In this document: positions 21,801 to 34,700 of the stretch, piece by piece
How positions within the stretch are numbered: the first letter of the stretch is position 1
Layout: each line of letters opens with the position of its first letter
NCBI RefSeq assembly: GCF_026745355.1
Contig: NC_079202.1
Location: 24,644,897-24,708,896, forward strand
DNA: 64,000 nucleotides
DNA from: Beta vulgaris subsp. vulgaris
Taxonomy: Eukaryota > Streptophyta > Magnoliopsida > Caryophyllales > Amaranthaceae
Reading direction: 5' to 3'
Position numbers and translations under genes: made by a program
Notes under the pieces: model-generated
Database searches by the model: none
Told to the model about the DNA's origin: nothing
Seen by the model: only the letters and a program-made list of their open reading frames with translations

Positions 21801-22410
21801 TGTGACTAAGAGTTAAACTCCTCAGCTTGGCTACCCATCCTTAGTTGAAAGAAAAGTAATTGGCTGTCTCGTAAATCTTCACTATTTTCTATATGTTTTG
21901 TCTGCTTTATTTTTTAATAAATTAGGTAGTTACATTTTTTTCTATTTTTGTTGCCGTGTAAAATAGAGATAGGGCCACAGGCGCAAAAAGAAACACGTAA
22001 TAACATTATTCAACAATTGATAATTACCTTCATGGTCCCTCGCCACAACACTCAAACCCACCCATCCTTCCTCGTTTAGAGTTGCGTCGGTGGTAATTTC
22101 ACCAACTCACCCGATGGCCTGCACCACTAGTTTGGGCTCGATGCAGTTGGCCCACACGAACCAATGTAGATGCGTTGTGAGTAAGAGTTAAGCTCCTCAA
22201 CTTAGCTGCCCATTTCTAGTTGAAAGAAAAATAATTGACTGAATTGTAAATTTTCACGGTTTTCTATTTGTTGTCTGCTTTTTTTTTAAAATAAATTAGG
22301 TAGTTACATTTATTTTCATTTTTCTATTTTTATTGCCATGTAAAATAGAGATAGGGCCACGTGCAAAGAAAATAACACGTAATAACATTTTCGAACAATT
22401 GATAATTACT
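21672..22410. repeat. Diverged tandem duplication of about 350-380 bp
   Basis: The segment starting 'cttcatggtccctc' and ending 'caattgataattac' occurs at about 21678-22027 and again at 22028-22410. The two copies differ by substitutions and small indels. The first copy contains part of the LINE RNase H remnant. From 22411 to 22797 I see only the 3' flank/3' UTR of the MATE gene. Confidence 0.85.
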
Positions 22411-22797
22411 GGTCCACAGAAAGGAAAAAAAAAACATTTTACATCCGTGATCACAAGTACACCGTCGAATTGCTTTCAAAGAATGACCACAATAACCTTT
22501 ATACCACGTCAATACAAAAAATCAAGTTAAGTCCATTAAGATACACGTCTCGGCGTCTATAATCCTTTACAAATTGTAGCTGACATCTCTCGACACTTCT
22601 CATGTATAATCAGCTCATTTTGGTTCAAATATTATCCAGGTCTTCTTGGCTGAGGTAACACATAAATCCATATGAAGATATGACCATCTTCTGTTGATCG
22701 CATATGCAGGGATTGCAACGTAATATATGTGTTATCTTCCTTTTAGGACGAGTCATCCCACAGTTATTATCTCCTTCACTCCATGCATTGCCCAAAA

Positions 22798-25700
22798 TCA
22801 GTCAAATGACGCTGATCCTCCCCATTTTCGCACTCTACTCTCTGCTTCATCCACCTGCAAATAGCAAATGTGATGCGTATGCTTTAGAATAAAACAAAAA
22901 TTATGTACACAGTAGCTGAGACTGGTAAGCACTTACTTCCTTCTTCCAATTTGTGAAAGCTGTAATTACTATCAAGATAATGGTTTGCAAACAGATTCCG
23001 CCAATCATTCCTCCCCAAACACCCTACGGTAAAAAAAATTATGAGTTGCAAAGTTGTAGAACTTGTCAAAATTAATATTATATAAAAAAAACTGTCTCCC
23101 AAAATTTAGCAGAATTACCATTCCTCCAAGTCCGTACTTGAATCCAAGAACAATGCCAGCAGGAAGCCCAAAAAGATAGTAACACGCAATGTTGATGTAT
23201 GCAACAAGTGATTGCCAACCCGCTCCAATGGCAACCCCTAATGAAAAGAGAGACCATAAATCAAGATAGAGGTAACAGTGTAGCTCTATATTACGAAATA
23301 GATAGAGCAAACACAATCTCGTGGGGTGAAAGTTTTTAGAGGCTCAATCAGTCAATCTACTTGCCTGATAAGACTGGTTGAAGGCTATTGAGAAGAACTG
23401 TGAACGCCAACAAGATTGAAATCCTTGTAGTTTCCTTTGCCACAGCATCGCTTGTTGTAAAAAGGTAAGGGAAAGAGTCTCTAGTTGCAAGCACCACTAA
23501 CATGGCAACAAACCCTATAGCCACTGAAGTTATTGAAACTACTGTCACCGAGATCTTTGCGTTTCTATAATTACCGGCTCCAAGTTCGTTTGATACTCTT
23601 ACACTGTTATGAGCAAGAAACATACTCCCATAAGCAATTAGTATTATACTTTTGACATCAATATCAGAACATGTGTGATTTACAAAATACTCCTAATTCA
23701 ATGCATTTTGTTTTACAGTCCTAATTCGTTACTTAACATCATACATATTTCAAGATTTGTCATTCTTAGTTTTGGTCATCAGCTTTTGGGATTTTACGAG
23801 TAAAGTCATGAAATTAGCACAAATTACCTGATCGCAGCATTGAATCCTATTGCAATCATGGCATCCCATCCTTGTAGATTCATGCTACAAACATGAGAAA
23901 ACAGGTAAAGAGTACACAAAAGATCAAGGAATTAAATAGACAGACTTTGTCCCATGCCACTATTACATTAAATGAGAAGGTGCACTAATTTCTACCTTGA
24001 TAAATGATTATAGAATAGAATACATAAGAAAGATTCACAATGTATGAAGGGGGCATTGCAGAATCTCACCAAATGGAGATGGCATCCACAGGTATTAAAG
24101 GGTCGGGAAGAGAACCTACGATAACCACTAGCACCATCAAATACCAAAACTCCAAGCTGCATAGGCACATGCAAACATGTCAGATCAACGATATGAAAGA
24201 AGCACATTAATGAATTTGGCCTGTGAATGCAGATGGCATGCACCAAAAATTCAATTGATGTTCTATAGGATCATGCTATGCCCTATTACTAATCCATTAG
24301 AATTTCACACAGAGCCATCAAAGAGAATCTTTACCCCTAAATCTTTTTTGTTCTCAAATTTCTTTATTGAAGATAATGGCTTAACGCCAGCACTGATAAG
24401 TGAGTTCTAATGAATCACCGATTCTGGATAAATATAGATTGACTTGCTAAACTTTATAAATTCAAGAGCTACAGAAGAAAATACACGTCTTCCGGGATAC
24501 TGAAATTATACGTGTGTATTGAGAAAGGAAAGCAGTGAGATACCATAGCATCACAGCAGATGCCAAGGAGAGCTTCACAAAACCCCACAAGTCAGCAAAT
24601 GCTAGCCAGGAGAATCCACTCCAAGCACCATCTGACTTAGTGGCAAAAATGTAGATAAGCTGTAGAATGACGATCAGCCACCATGATCCATTGAGCACAA
24701 CTGCTGCTCCAGCCAAGCCCCACCCATACTTGAGCATAAATAGCCAACTAAAGAACACATGGATTACCAACACAATAGCAGACACCCACGCCATCACAAA
24801 CACTTTCCTCTGTGCTTGCAGGAATTTTTGTATAGGGAAATGGAAAGCATAGGCAAACAGTTGAGGTATCATCCACAAAGCAAATTTTCCTGCAGTCAGA
24901 AATCGCCTTCTTAGTACCATATGGCCATCAGAAAATTATAGTACCATTTTACAGGCAATCTAGCATTGGAGCTGCTGAAGTTGCCCTAAAGTCATAAACA
25001 ATTTGAGCATACAATCCAGCATAATGATTTTTTCTAATTTTAACATGTCAAAGGTAATTGATACGAGCAATGAATTAATCAAGGTGGGAGTGTAAATAAA
25101 AATATCACTTAATTCAATAAGTAGATAGCAGATGTACATCCTTGACACCAAATTTTTGGTTAGAAAATAGGAATAAATTGATATATAGCACCGGTGTGTG
25201 ACCAGATAACTCTTCCATGCACGCATTGGATTTGATTACCTAAAAGTTATTGACCCACAACGAACAAGTTTTCATGATGAAACTATTGAGATAGCATCTT
25301 GATTTTTGTCGAGAACTATGCTAGCAAGAGTTTGATTTTCACGATTAATGTATATATATAGGAAAAATTGATTTAAATAGTCCCAACTATCGTCTTTTAT
25401 TATTCAGTCCCAACTTTAACCCCCTCTTTACACTGCTGATCCGAGTGGACCGCTGACTTGCTAAACCGGTAAAAAAAAACCTTTTTTCCTTTTTTTTTGA
25501 CCTTTTTCTTCTTCCTCCTCTTTCCGTCTTTCTCTCTCCTTCCTCCTTCCTCCCCTTCCCCTGCCACCCCACCTCATCCCCCTTTCTTCCACCCAAACGA
25601 CACTTTTCTCTCGGCAACTCAATCCGCACAAACTCAAAACCAAAACCAATTTTAATCTCTCGTGGCTTATCTCTCTCACACTCGAAACCTCAAGCCCATG

Positions 25701-28700
25701 AAATCCCTTCCCCATCCTGTCTCTTTCTCTCTCTGCAGCTAGTGATTGGATGCTACCGGCGCGTTTGTTGTTGGTTACCGGTGATGGGTCGCACAACCTT
25801 TGTTGGTGATGCGGCTGTGAAAGCGACCTTGCTCGCGTCTCTCTCTCTCTCTCCTTTAGCCGCTGCTTCTCTGTCTCTCTCTCTTCTTCTTCTCATTTAG
25901 TGGTCGGAAGGGGATGGGTGGCGAGGGCAGGGAAGTGTTTTGGAGTCAAGGGAGGTGGGGGAAGGGGAAGGGTCTCAGGGGCTGGGGGATAGGTGGTGGG
26001 GCCCAGGAGTGTTTCAAGGCACGAGGAGGGCTGGCTAGGGGGGCAAGGGATAGGAGGGGTGGCATGGGAGGGAAAGGGAAGGTGGAGAAAAGGAGGGTAG
26101 TGGAGGGGAAAGGGAGGGATTTCAAGGTCAGAGGGATGGGTGACATGGGTAAGGGCAGGTAGTTTGAGGCGCGGGGGGTGGCTTGAGCAAGGAAAGGGCA
26201 GGGGCAGCTGGAGGTGGGGGAGGGAGGTAGTTGGTGGAAGGGGAAGGGAGGGGGTTCGGTGGCAGAGGAGAGGAGGAGGGAGTAGTGAAGTAAGGATGAA
26301 GGAAGAAGATAGAAAAACAAAAGAAAAAATGGCAACTGCTAAAGGTGTTGGGACTGCTACTGTAAAACTCCTTCAAAGTTGGGACTCAACAATAAAAAAC
26401 GGTAGTTGGGACTGTTTTTGGTCAGTATGCCAATAGTTGGGACTGATTACATCAATTTCTCCATATATATGACACGCCCCTTTAATTATACAGAGTATCA
26501 TGTAAAGATGATAGAATAAAACCGCAAAATGAGGCATTAAACAAACCATAAGTGATTTCATAAAACAAACAACTAGTATAAACAAAAGAACGTGACAATT
26601 CGCACCAGACGGAACATATGACCTACTCGGGCATGACAATTGTCTGCTAGGCTCATTGTTTACGGAGTTCTACCCAGGCATTAGTTTGTATGTTCAAAAC
26701 TTGTTCCAATGTTCCATCGTCATGTATACGTACATATATACTGCACAACTATTATGTATTTATACCCTAATACACCAAACACACTATACTATAAATGTTC
26801 CAACAGTTCTACCATGATGTCATCCTTCTTCTTGTAAGATTGAATCATTAGAGAGAATATACATTTTAGAAAGAATAACTTCCAAAGTGCCATTTTCGGA
26901 AGCTTAGTTAAATGATCATATTGAGATAGATATGATTGGAGGAACTATGATCAATTTAATAGAGATGATCACATTGGGATGAATGAAAAGTTTGACCATC
27001 TATAATATTGGCCAGACCCAAGTAAGTACTTAACCAGAAATATGAGCCGCTTCTGCAATTAACATGGCCTTGGTTCTGAAGATGAATGCGATGGTAAAAT
27101 TCAAAATTAAATGCCATTCTAGTCTTGTTAAGTTTGAAATTGTGAGTAATTAGGAATATAGTTGGTTATCTTTGCATATTATTAAAATAAGAAGTAACTT
27201 TGGTGGTGACCATTTACTTATCTTCCATGCTGCTTGTTTCCTATTTCTTATCACCGTCTTATGGTAGAATCCATAAACAAGTAAGATTATAAGATCTTGT
27301 AAGTCCTATGTGTGATAATTTATGCAGTTTGTATTTACAACTTTCATTATACACCCACGTATACCATGCTCATGGTACACCTAAGGCTACTTTTTGTTCA
27401 TTGCTTATTTGAAATTCTCCAAATAAGAAAAATTATATTCATTGCTAAGCAATTATGCTCATTTGCCCAAATGCGCAAGTTTTGTTGCTCATTATTTCAA
27501 ATTAGCAAACACTTCTACTCGTGGGAAAATGAGCAAACACCTTTTCCAAATTAGCAAACTTTTTTGCTCATTATCTCTAATGAGCACAAGTGTTTGCTCA
27601 TTTTGAAACTCTAATATTGATTCTAAAACTATGTCCACCATTAATAAGCTCTGAAATTTCGATATTTGTTTCCACCAATGATGTAGCTCAATTTACTCAA
27701 ATCATATTTTCCAATTCATGAGTTTGATTTTTCACGAAAGAAAGAAATTCTGGAGATAACAAATAAAAGATGGGAGAGAAATCTTTGGGTAAAAGAAACA
27801 TTGGAGAGAGAAATTCTGAAATACGAGAAACAATATAGGAGAGAGATTTCTAAAACTTGTTTTGGAACTTAAATCATCTTTTGCAATTATCAATCATTAA
27901 TAATACCACTAAAGAATTTTGGAAACTTTAGTATTGATTCTCATATCTAAAACTAATTCTACCACTAATGGAATTTGAAACTCCAATATTTATTTCTCCC
28001 GTTCATTAAATTAAGTGAATGTCGCAAATTTAGAGGAGAAAGAGACACAATATAGAGAAATTGAAGGTGAGAAACAATGGAAGAGGGAGAGAATTATTCA
28101 GATTTTTGGAATTTATATTGAATAATTTGGTACAAACATTAATGAGGAAGTAAGAGGAAAGAAGAGAGAAAACTAGGTCATTAGCAATGAGTAGAATTTT
28201 CCTCATTTGGATAATATGTTATAGAATTCTCCGAGGTTATACCATGAGCATGGTGCATTCGGTGTACCATGAGCATGGTGCACTCGGGTGTACCATGAGC
28301 ATGGTGCACTCGGGTGTACCATGAATAAATATGGAAGAAATGTAAAACATTGCAAGTGGTATTTTCAGTTTATGAATTTGAGATGAGATGGCTTAATTGA
28401 AAGGACAATTTTACCCTACGGTAGTTGGTGAGTTGGTAAACCGCTAATTCGTTTAGCACTTGCACCTGAAATTGAATTAACAGGTTCTAGATGTGGGATA
28501 ACTTGAGGATTCTTATAAATCAAACTATCAAAGTCATAAATTAAAGAGTATTACTGCAGAAAGATCTCTGATTTAGAGATAGAAGAGACCACTAAACTGA
28601 GAGATCATATCAATAACATTAATGGGTTGATCACATAGATGTCAATCTTAAATTTGAAGAAAATAAAGCCCTAATTTTGCTTGTTTCCTTCCCCAAAAAG

Positions 28701-31700
28701 AAGTATAATACACTTATGGCCAGTTCACTTCTCAAGAAGTTTACCCTCCCCTCATTGTTAATAAGCATGCCGGGAGACAAAATTAGAAATGAGCAATTTG
28801 GTACATGTAGTACTTCCCCATTCAAGAAGACCATCATGCTTTTGTTGAAGAGGAAAGAAAAAAAAGGGAACATTCAAAGTAGATGGACAGAAAAATCTAG
28901 ATTTCATTCTAGACCTAAAAAGGATGATAGTGGTAATTTTAGATACTATTATGGGACGCTTGGGCACATCCAATATGCTAGCACGGAGCTCAAAGATATG
29001 ACAAAAATGAAAATGTCGAAGATAGAAGAGGGGGAAAGTTGTACGTCTTGACGTAAATTTTGTCCTGAGGAGGTTCTAATGGTTAAAGATGAGACGATGT
29101 GTGAGGAGAACAGGGTGCTAGATTCCGTGGGCTCCCATCATATTTGAAGTAAAGAAGATTTTCTTAGCCATGAAGTGTGTGAAGACATATATATTATTAA
29201 ACCTAATGATGAGAAGATTAAGGTTAAATGAAGTGGTGAAGTCAAAATTAAATTTCGAGTTAAGACTCTCAGAAAGTCAAGGCATGTGCCAAGACATGAA
29301 ATCTATATAATTTCTTTGGAGAGGTTCGAAGAGTTGGCCTAGAGTAATAGCGCCAAAGATGGTGTTATGAGGGTAATTTAGTGATTGTGAAGTTTAGAAA
29401 TTCTGAAAAATCAAGAAGCATATCACCAAAAAGGATAACTTCTATAGATGATGTGGATAAGTGAGCTTAAGAGGGAGTTTGGTGGGAAGAAACTTCTTCG
29501 CTAATAATTTTTGGAGTCCAAAATGGACTAACATCATTAAATTATAAGCAACTTCGTACTCAGCGATGTGCAAGTGATAGGTATACAAGCATTGCTAGGT
29601 TGTCTCCCTAAAGCAATGCGATATGACTTTGCCTAAATTTGGCATCAAAATGACTAAGGGCTTATAGGCAAGGGAAAATAAAGGCATTGGATAAATCACA
29701 CATGTGGACGAACACCAAAAATATGATCTTGATTCATGTACCTGAACTAACCCTACTAGGATTAAGGCTTTGACATTTGTGTTATTGTTGTTCTTGTTTA
29801 GTAGTATAAATGCAACATTGTTTGTAACTACATCATAAGTATATAATTCTTTTACCTCTCAATGTGATCTACATACTTGTGCATTTGAGGAACTTATTTA
29901 TCAAAATTTCTAAGAGTAAATTACTACAATCAATGTGATGGGCCATCGGTGGAAACTCCATGTTTTCAACACAAGGCTGAAATGTTCTTCTAGTTCTTTA
30001 CATTAGTCTATGTTTGAGAATGGTGTGAAGTGAGAGCCTTTGTATGAGGGAGAACCGCCATGTGTAGTATCAGCCCCTTTTTTTAATGATATGTATAGAT
30101 ACTTAGATATGTTAAGATTATAGCATTAGCGGATATCAAGCCTTAAACTTTAAATACAACCACTTTGGTTTAAGGGAAGCGTAAGTCTATTGAATACAAA
30201 ATACATGCTATATGCGTTTCCCCTGTTAAATGCAAGTTAATTTACGAATTTTAGTATGAGATTATCTTTCACATGAAACTCAATTGTAGAGGGGGTAAAT
30301 ATTTCATTCAATAGAATTGATACCATCTATGTCGACCATCAGCCACCAGCCACCACCATCTCTCTTGTCAGCAACCAACCACCGACATTTAAAAAAAAGT
30401 CTCGAGTTTTGACGATGCAACTTCCCTCTATTTCACCCAACCTCCTTTAAAACAAATCGTACGCACTACTCTTTTCCGGCGTGCGTCGCAGCAGGGTCAT
30501 CCCCCCTTCATCCCCTTTCATTGTTAATCGATGCTCCCTTCACTTCCTTCCTTCACTTCCCTAGTTTTCTTTGTGCTTTAATTTTCAAAACCCTCTCTCT
30601 CAATGAATTTTGTCCAATTCTTCTGTCCCAATTTCTACCCTTTTTCAGGTCGTTTAGTTGCTGCTCGATCGAAGTTCGAATATGAAAATTCAAATTCAAA
30701 ACTTTTCGTTTGGAGTTAGTAATGGCTTCTTAAAAGTTGGTGAGTTCTACAACAATCGGAAAAGGTGGATTAATTTTCCGGTTAAGTTGATTGATTGGGT
30801 TTATGGTACCCTTCAAGATTGTTCAAAGTTGATTGAATTTGAGCACTGTAGACGATTTGGTTGTCTTTGGTGGAAAATTCAATCTGGTTGTAATCGATGG
30901 GGGTAGCTTTTGAAGTTAAGTGTGAAGATTAAAGGTTTATGGTATTCAGTTGTTGTCCCTGCTTTAAGTAGTGATAATTCATGTCGCTGAAGAGGAATTG
31001 AAGGTTGTTGGTTTTGATGGTGACTGCCATAATGCCTGTTTGGATTCTTTTTCTATTCTTTGGCACGACATTTCCCCTTCTCATGATAGTGAGCTCAAAT
31101 CAGAAGTGAACGCTCCGCTCATCTTAGAAAATATGGAGGTTTGCTCAAGTCATCCTAATTTAGAAAGCGAGATTCATCATGTTAAGGAACCTAGTATATT
31201 GAACTGTGTCCCTTTAGAGAACGGTGGTGCTATCAAGGAGAAGATGTTAGCAAATCTGGAGAGGTTGCCGGGAAGTGTTGGTTTGAGTGGCATTGCAAGT
31301 GCTCTTTCATTTGCAAATAAGATGTACATCAGAGGCGGAAGTGCATTGTGTGTTGACGGAGATGAGGGTTCTTCTTATGCTATAGGAAATGGCACAATAT
31401 TAGATTCAGTTGGGGTTGTCAGTGAGGTTTCAATTTTGTCGCATAATTCAATTATGAGCAATGTGTGCTGAAATCTTATTTACGGAGGCTAGCAAAGAAA
31501 AATCAATGTCAATTGCTTAATCATCTTGGTTTCAATCGTAGCATGGAGAAGAAAAATGGGATTCAAGTGTCAAAGAGGCGAGTAGTGTGAGTCATCCCAA
31601 TAGTTAATTTGGTGTCATTGATTCAAAATCGTCTTAAGGAGTTCATGAGTTCTTTTGTTATTTAGTTTGATGTTGTCTTAGTTTGTTGTTTTTCAATCAG

Positions 31701-34700
31701 TAAGCTTGGCTGTCTCTCGGTTCTTCAATGCGATTGTTATGTTGTTTCTTGCTCGTTCTAGTGGTGATATTTTTGAGGGGTCTTTGTTGTGTTTGGAGCG
31801 TTTTGGTTTGGCGTTTTGATGTATTTGTCTTTCAAGACGTTGTAGTTTTGGTACTTCATTGTATGCCTTTAACTCTATTATGAGTTTTAATGAAATGAAC
31901 TAATTTATAAAAAGTAAAAAAAAAAAAAGGATTGATGCCATCTTTTTTCTTTAATTTTTTTTCTGAGGGAAAAGAAAAATTTATCGTAAATTACTTTTTC
32001 TATGGGAAATAAGACCTAGTTTATAATATCAATAGAATAACTATTAGATTTTCAAAAGAAATTATAATTAGATTTATGGAGTTTAAGCATGTGGAAATAT
32101 GGTTGAAATGACAAAAGTTAAATTTTAAGGAATTTCAAAACTCCCCTACAAAAAAAATAACAAAAAATGGATTGAAAGGATTTACAATTTACCATTAATA
32201 CCTCACAAGTCATAACCTTTGTAAGTGATGCTTAATTCTCAGCAATCGCAAGTCCCAACGAATGATAATCATTTATCATTCATTGAAAATATAATTCATC
32301 AAATGGATTACTCCCCTCAACACAAAAAAAAAAAAAAAAAAAAAAAAAAACAAAAAAAGATGTAATAGAGTACTGCCCGAAATAAAAGAATGCCACAAGT
32401 CAATAATGTCTGTCTTCTACCAAAAATAATAATGATAATAAAGATTCCGCCACATGCGGCATGAATAGTTGAGAACCCACATTGTGCAACCGAATAATGC
32501 TACCAATTTCAACTAATGCACTGTCAAGGGGAAAAAAAAAATTCAACTAATGCACCATTCTGCTTAAGACCCGAGATAGTATTAATTATTAAACGCGATA
32601 AATATTTACCAGCAAGTCAACAAAGAAAAGTTTACTAGAACAATGCTGCAATATTATTAATAATGATGGATCGATGCCCATTCTTTTTTTTTTTTTTTCA
32701 CGATACATTCCTTATCTTTATTTACCCCCCTCTTCTGGATGAGGAGCTAGCTCATGTGGTAGAGCACTCCCCTCTGATTTTTGAGGTCAGGGGTTCGATC
32801 CTTACCCCTAGCATTATGTTGGGGTATTTCCTTAGCATGCTTTGTATGCTTTACCAGCCAATGTGCTGGTAGTTCCTACGAGGCTAGTAGCCTTGGTAGG
32901 GGTTAGCCCTTGGGCTGACTTAATTTCCCAATCAAAAAAAAAAAAAAAAATTTTACCCCCCTCTTCTTCGGGTGTGTTCTACACTATGAAAATATCCCTC
33001 CTTTGGGATGGAATGCCTGGGTAAAGTTGAGGTTTCTGTCTCCAGTCTTTTAATAAAATTTCAAGCTATATTCATAAATTATATCAACACTACACTCATA
33101 AAATTGGATAAAATGGGATCTGCAAGTTTGTTGTTTTTCACCCGTCTCGCACGTTTTTAAACTTAAATATTTTTCATTTTATATTAATAAAAATTATAAT
33201 GATTGAATATTAACATAGTACTAACTAATCATGAATAGTGTCAAGATTCAAGGTGAGAAAGATAAAAAAATAGAGGGAGTACTAACTAATAGCTCACATC
33301 ATATCTACCTTTTAAATAAAATAACAATTGATAACCAAACAACAAATTTATCATCTAAAACTATGTGCCTTGATAAGTATCAAGGATATTATGGGTTGAA
33401 GGGAGTGTATTTTAGTAAAAATTATAACAATTGAATACTCCATTCGTCTTCTTTTAGTTGCTACATTTACTTTAGCACACAGACTAATAAAACATGTGGA
33501 TGATCATTGAAAAGTAGAATAATAATGCATAAAATAGATGTCTTTTTGTGTGATGAAGACAAAATAAGGGTATTAAGGTAAATAATATGTGGGCACCACA
33601 TACTAAAAGTAGAAATATTAGGCAAATGTATCAACTAAAAAGAGACATGTCTAAATGGTAAAATCTAACAACTAAAAAAAGACGAAGACAATATTAATAA
33701 AGTATGAATTGAGACAAATCTAACAAGACCCTACTTGACTATAATTTTTTCTTATAAACTAAAAAAATGTAAGAAGATTCATTCTCTAGTGTCAAGATTC
33801 CATGTGAGAAAGATTAAAAAAAAAAAAAGAGTACTTATTATTATGTCAAATTCATAATTCTCAAATAACTTCTTTATTATAATATGATCTCACGTATATG
33901 TTAAAAATAAAACACTCATCTAATTTTATTATAATTATAAGCAAGTTCCAAAGGTGTAAAAGTCATATTCTTTTCGAACAATGTAGTAAAAATTATACTT
34001 AATTTATATTGTATAATCTTTTAAGGTTATCTACTAAAAGCTAAACTTCAATTTTTTTCAAAATTATACTCCTTGCTTGTGTCTATTTTACTTGCTACAT
34101 TTGCCATAAATAGATTTACTTGCTACATTTCTTTACGTAACCATAACCTACAAAGAAGCACCAATATTCCATTTATTTTTGTCATCTTCCTACAATAATA
34201 TCCATATAATTGTCATTTTTCATAAAGTTATATTTTGTGCTATAATTGTCATTTTAATAAAATATGTGAGTTTTTATGAATAATTAGTTGTTATTAGTGC
34301 ATTTTTGTGCTCAGTGGTGTAGTGGTGTGCCATCCCGAATATAAGGATATTGCCTAAGGTTTGAATTATCATTCCAACGGGCATTACTTCTAGTCTGTTT
34401 AATCTTGTACTCAGCCTCTAAATTAGTGTGCCCTGCAGGCTAGTATCCTAAATTCCTAATAGGAGTTGGTCTTCGGACTGATTATCCTTTCTAATAAAAG
34501 AAAATTTACAGCAATATTGAACTCTCCCAAAAGTAGGCGAAAAACATAGAGAAAAACTAACCAGCAGCTTGCGAGATTTCTGGCGTATTCCCAGAGAGTT
34601 GAAGAATGTAAGGCGAGTATGTATAAAGTGGGGTCAGCAGACAAGCAGTGGCAAATAAGATAACCCATGATCTCTGCATATAAACCCCTAACATTTTGGG

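Noticed and set aside
25461..26436. Several open frames of 80-130 codons on both strands
   Set aside because: Low-complexity pyrimidine- or G-rich sequence inside a TIR element; mutually overlapping and without recognisable domains.
30971..31471. 166-residue host gene
   Set aside because: It lies inside a retroposon with poly(A) tail and TSD, and the adjoining frame at 30679 is broken by stops, so it is more likely LINE-derived.
32748..32801. tRNA gene
   Set aside because: Box A and B are present, but no cloverleaf or anticodon arm could be drawn. The A tail and TSD show it is a SINE.
34308..34380. tRNA gene
   Set aside because: The box A/B-like motifs are degenerate, and the body resembles a SINE.
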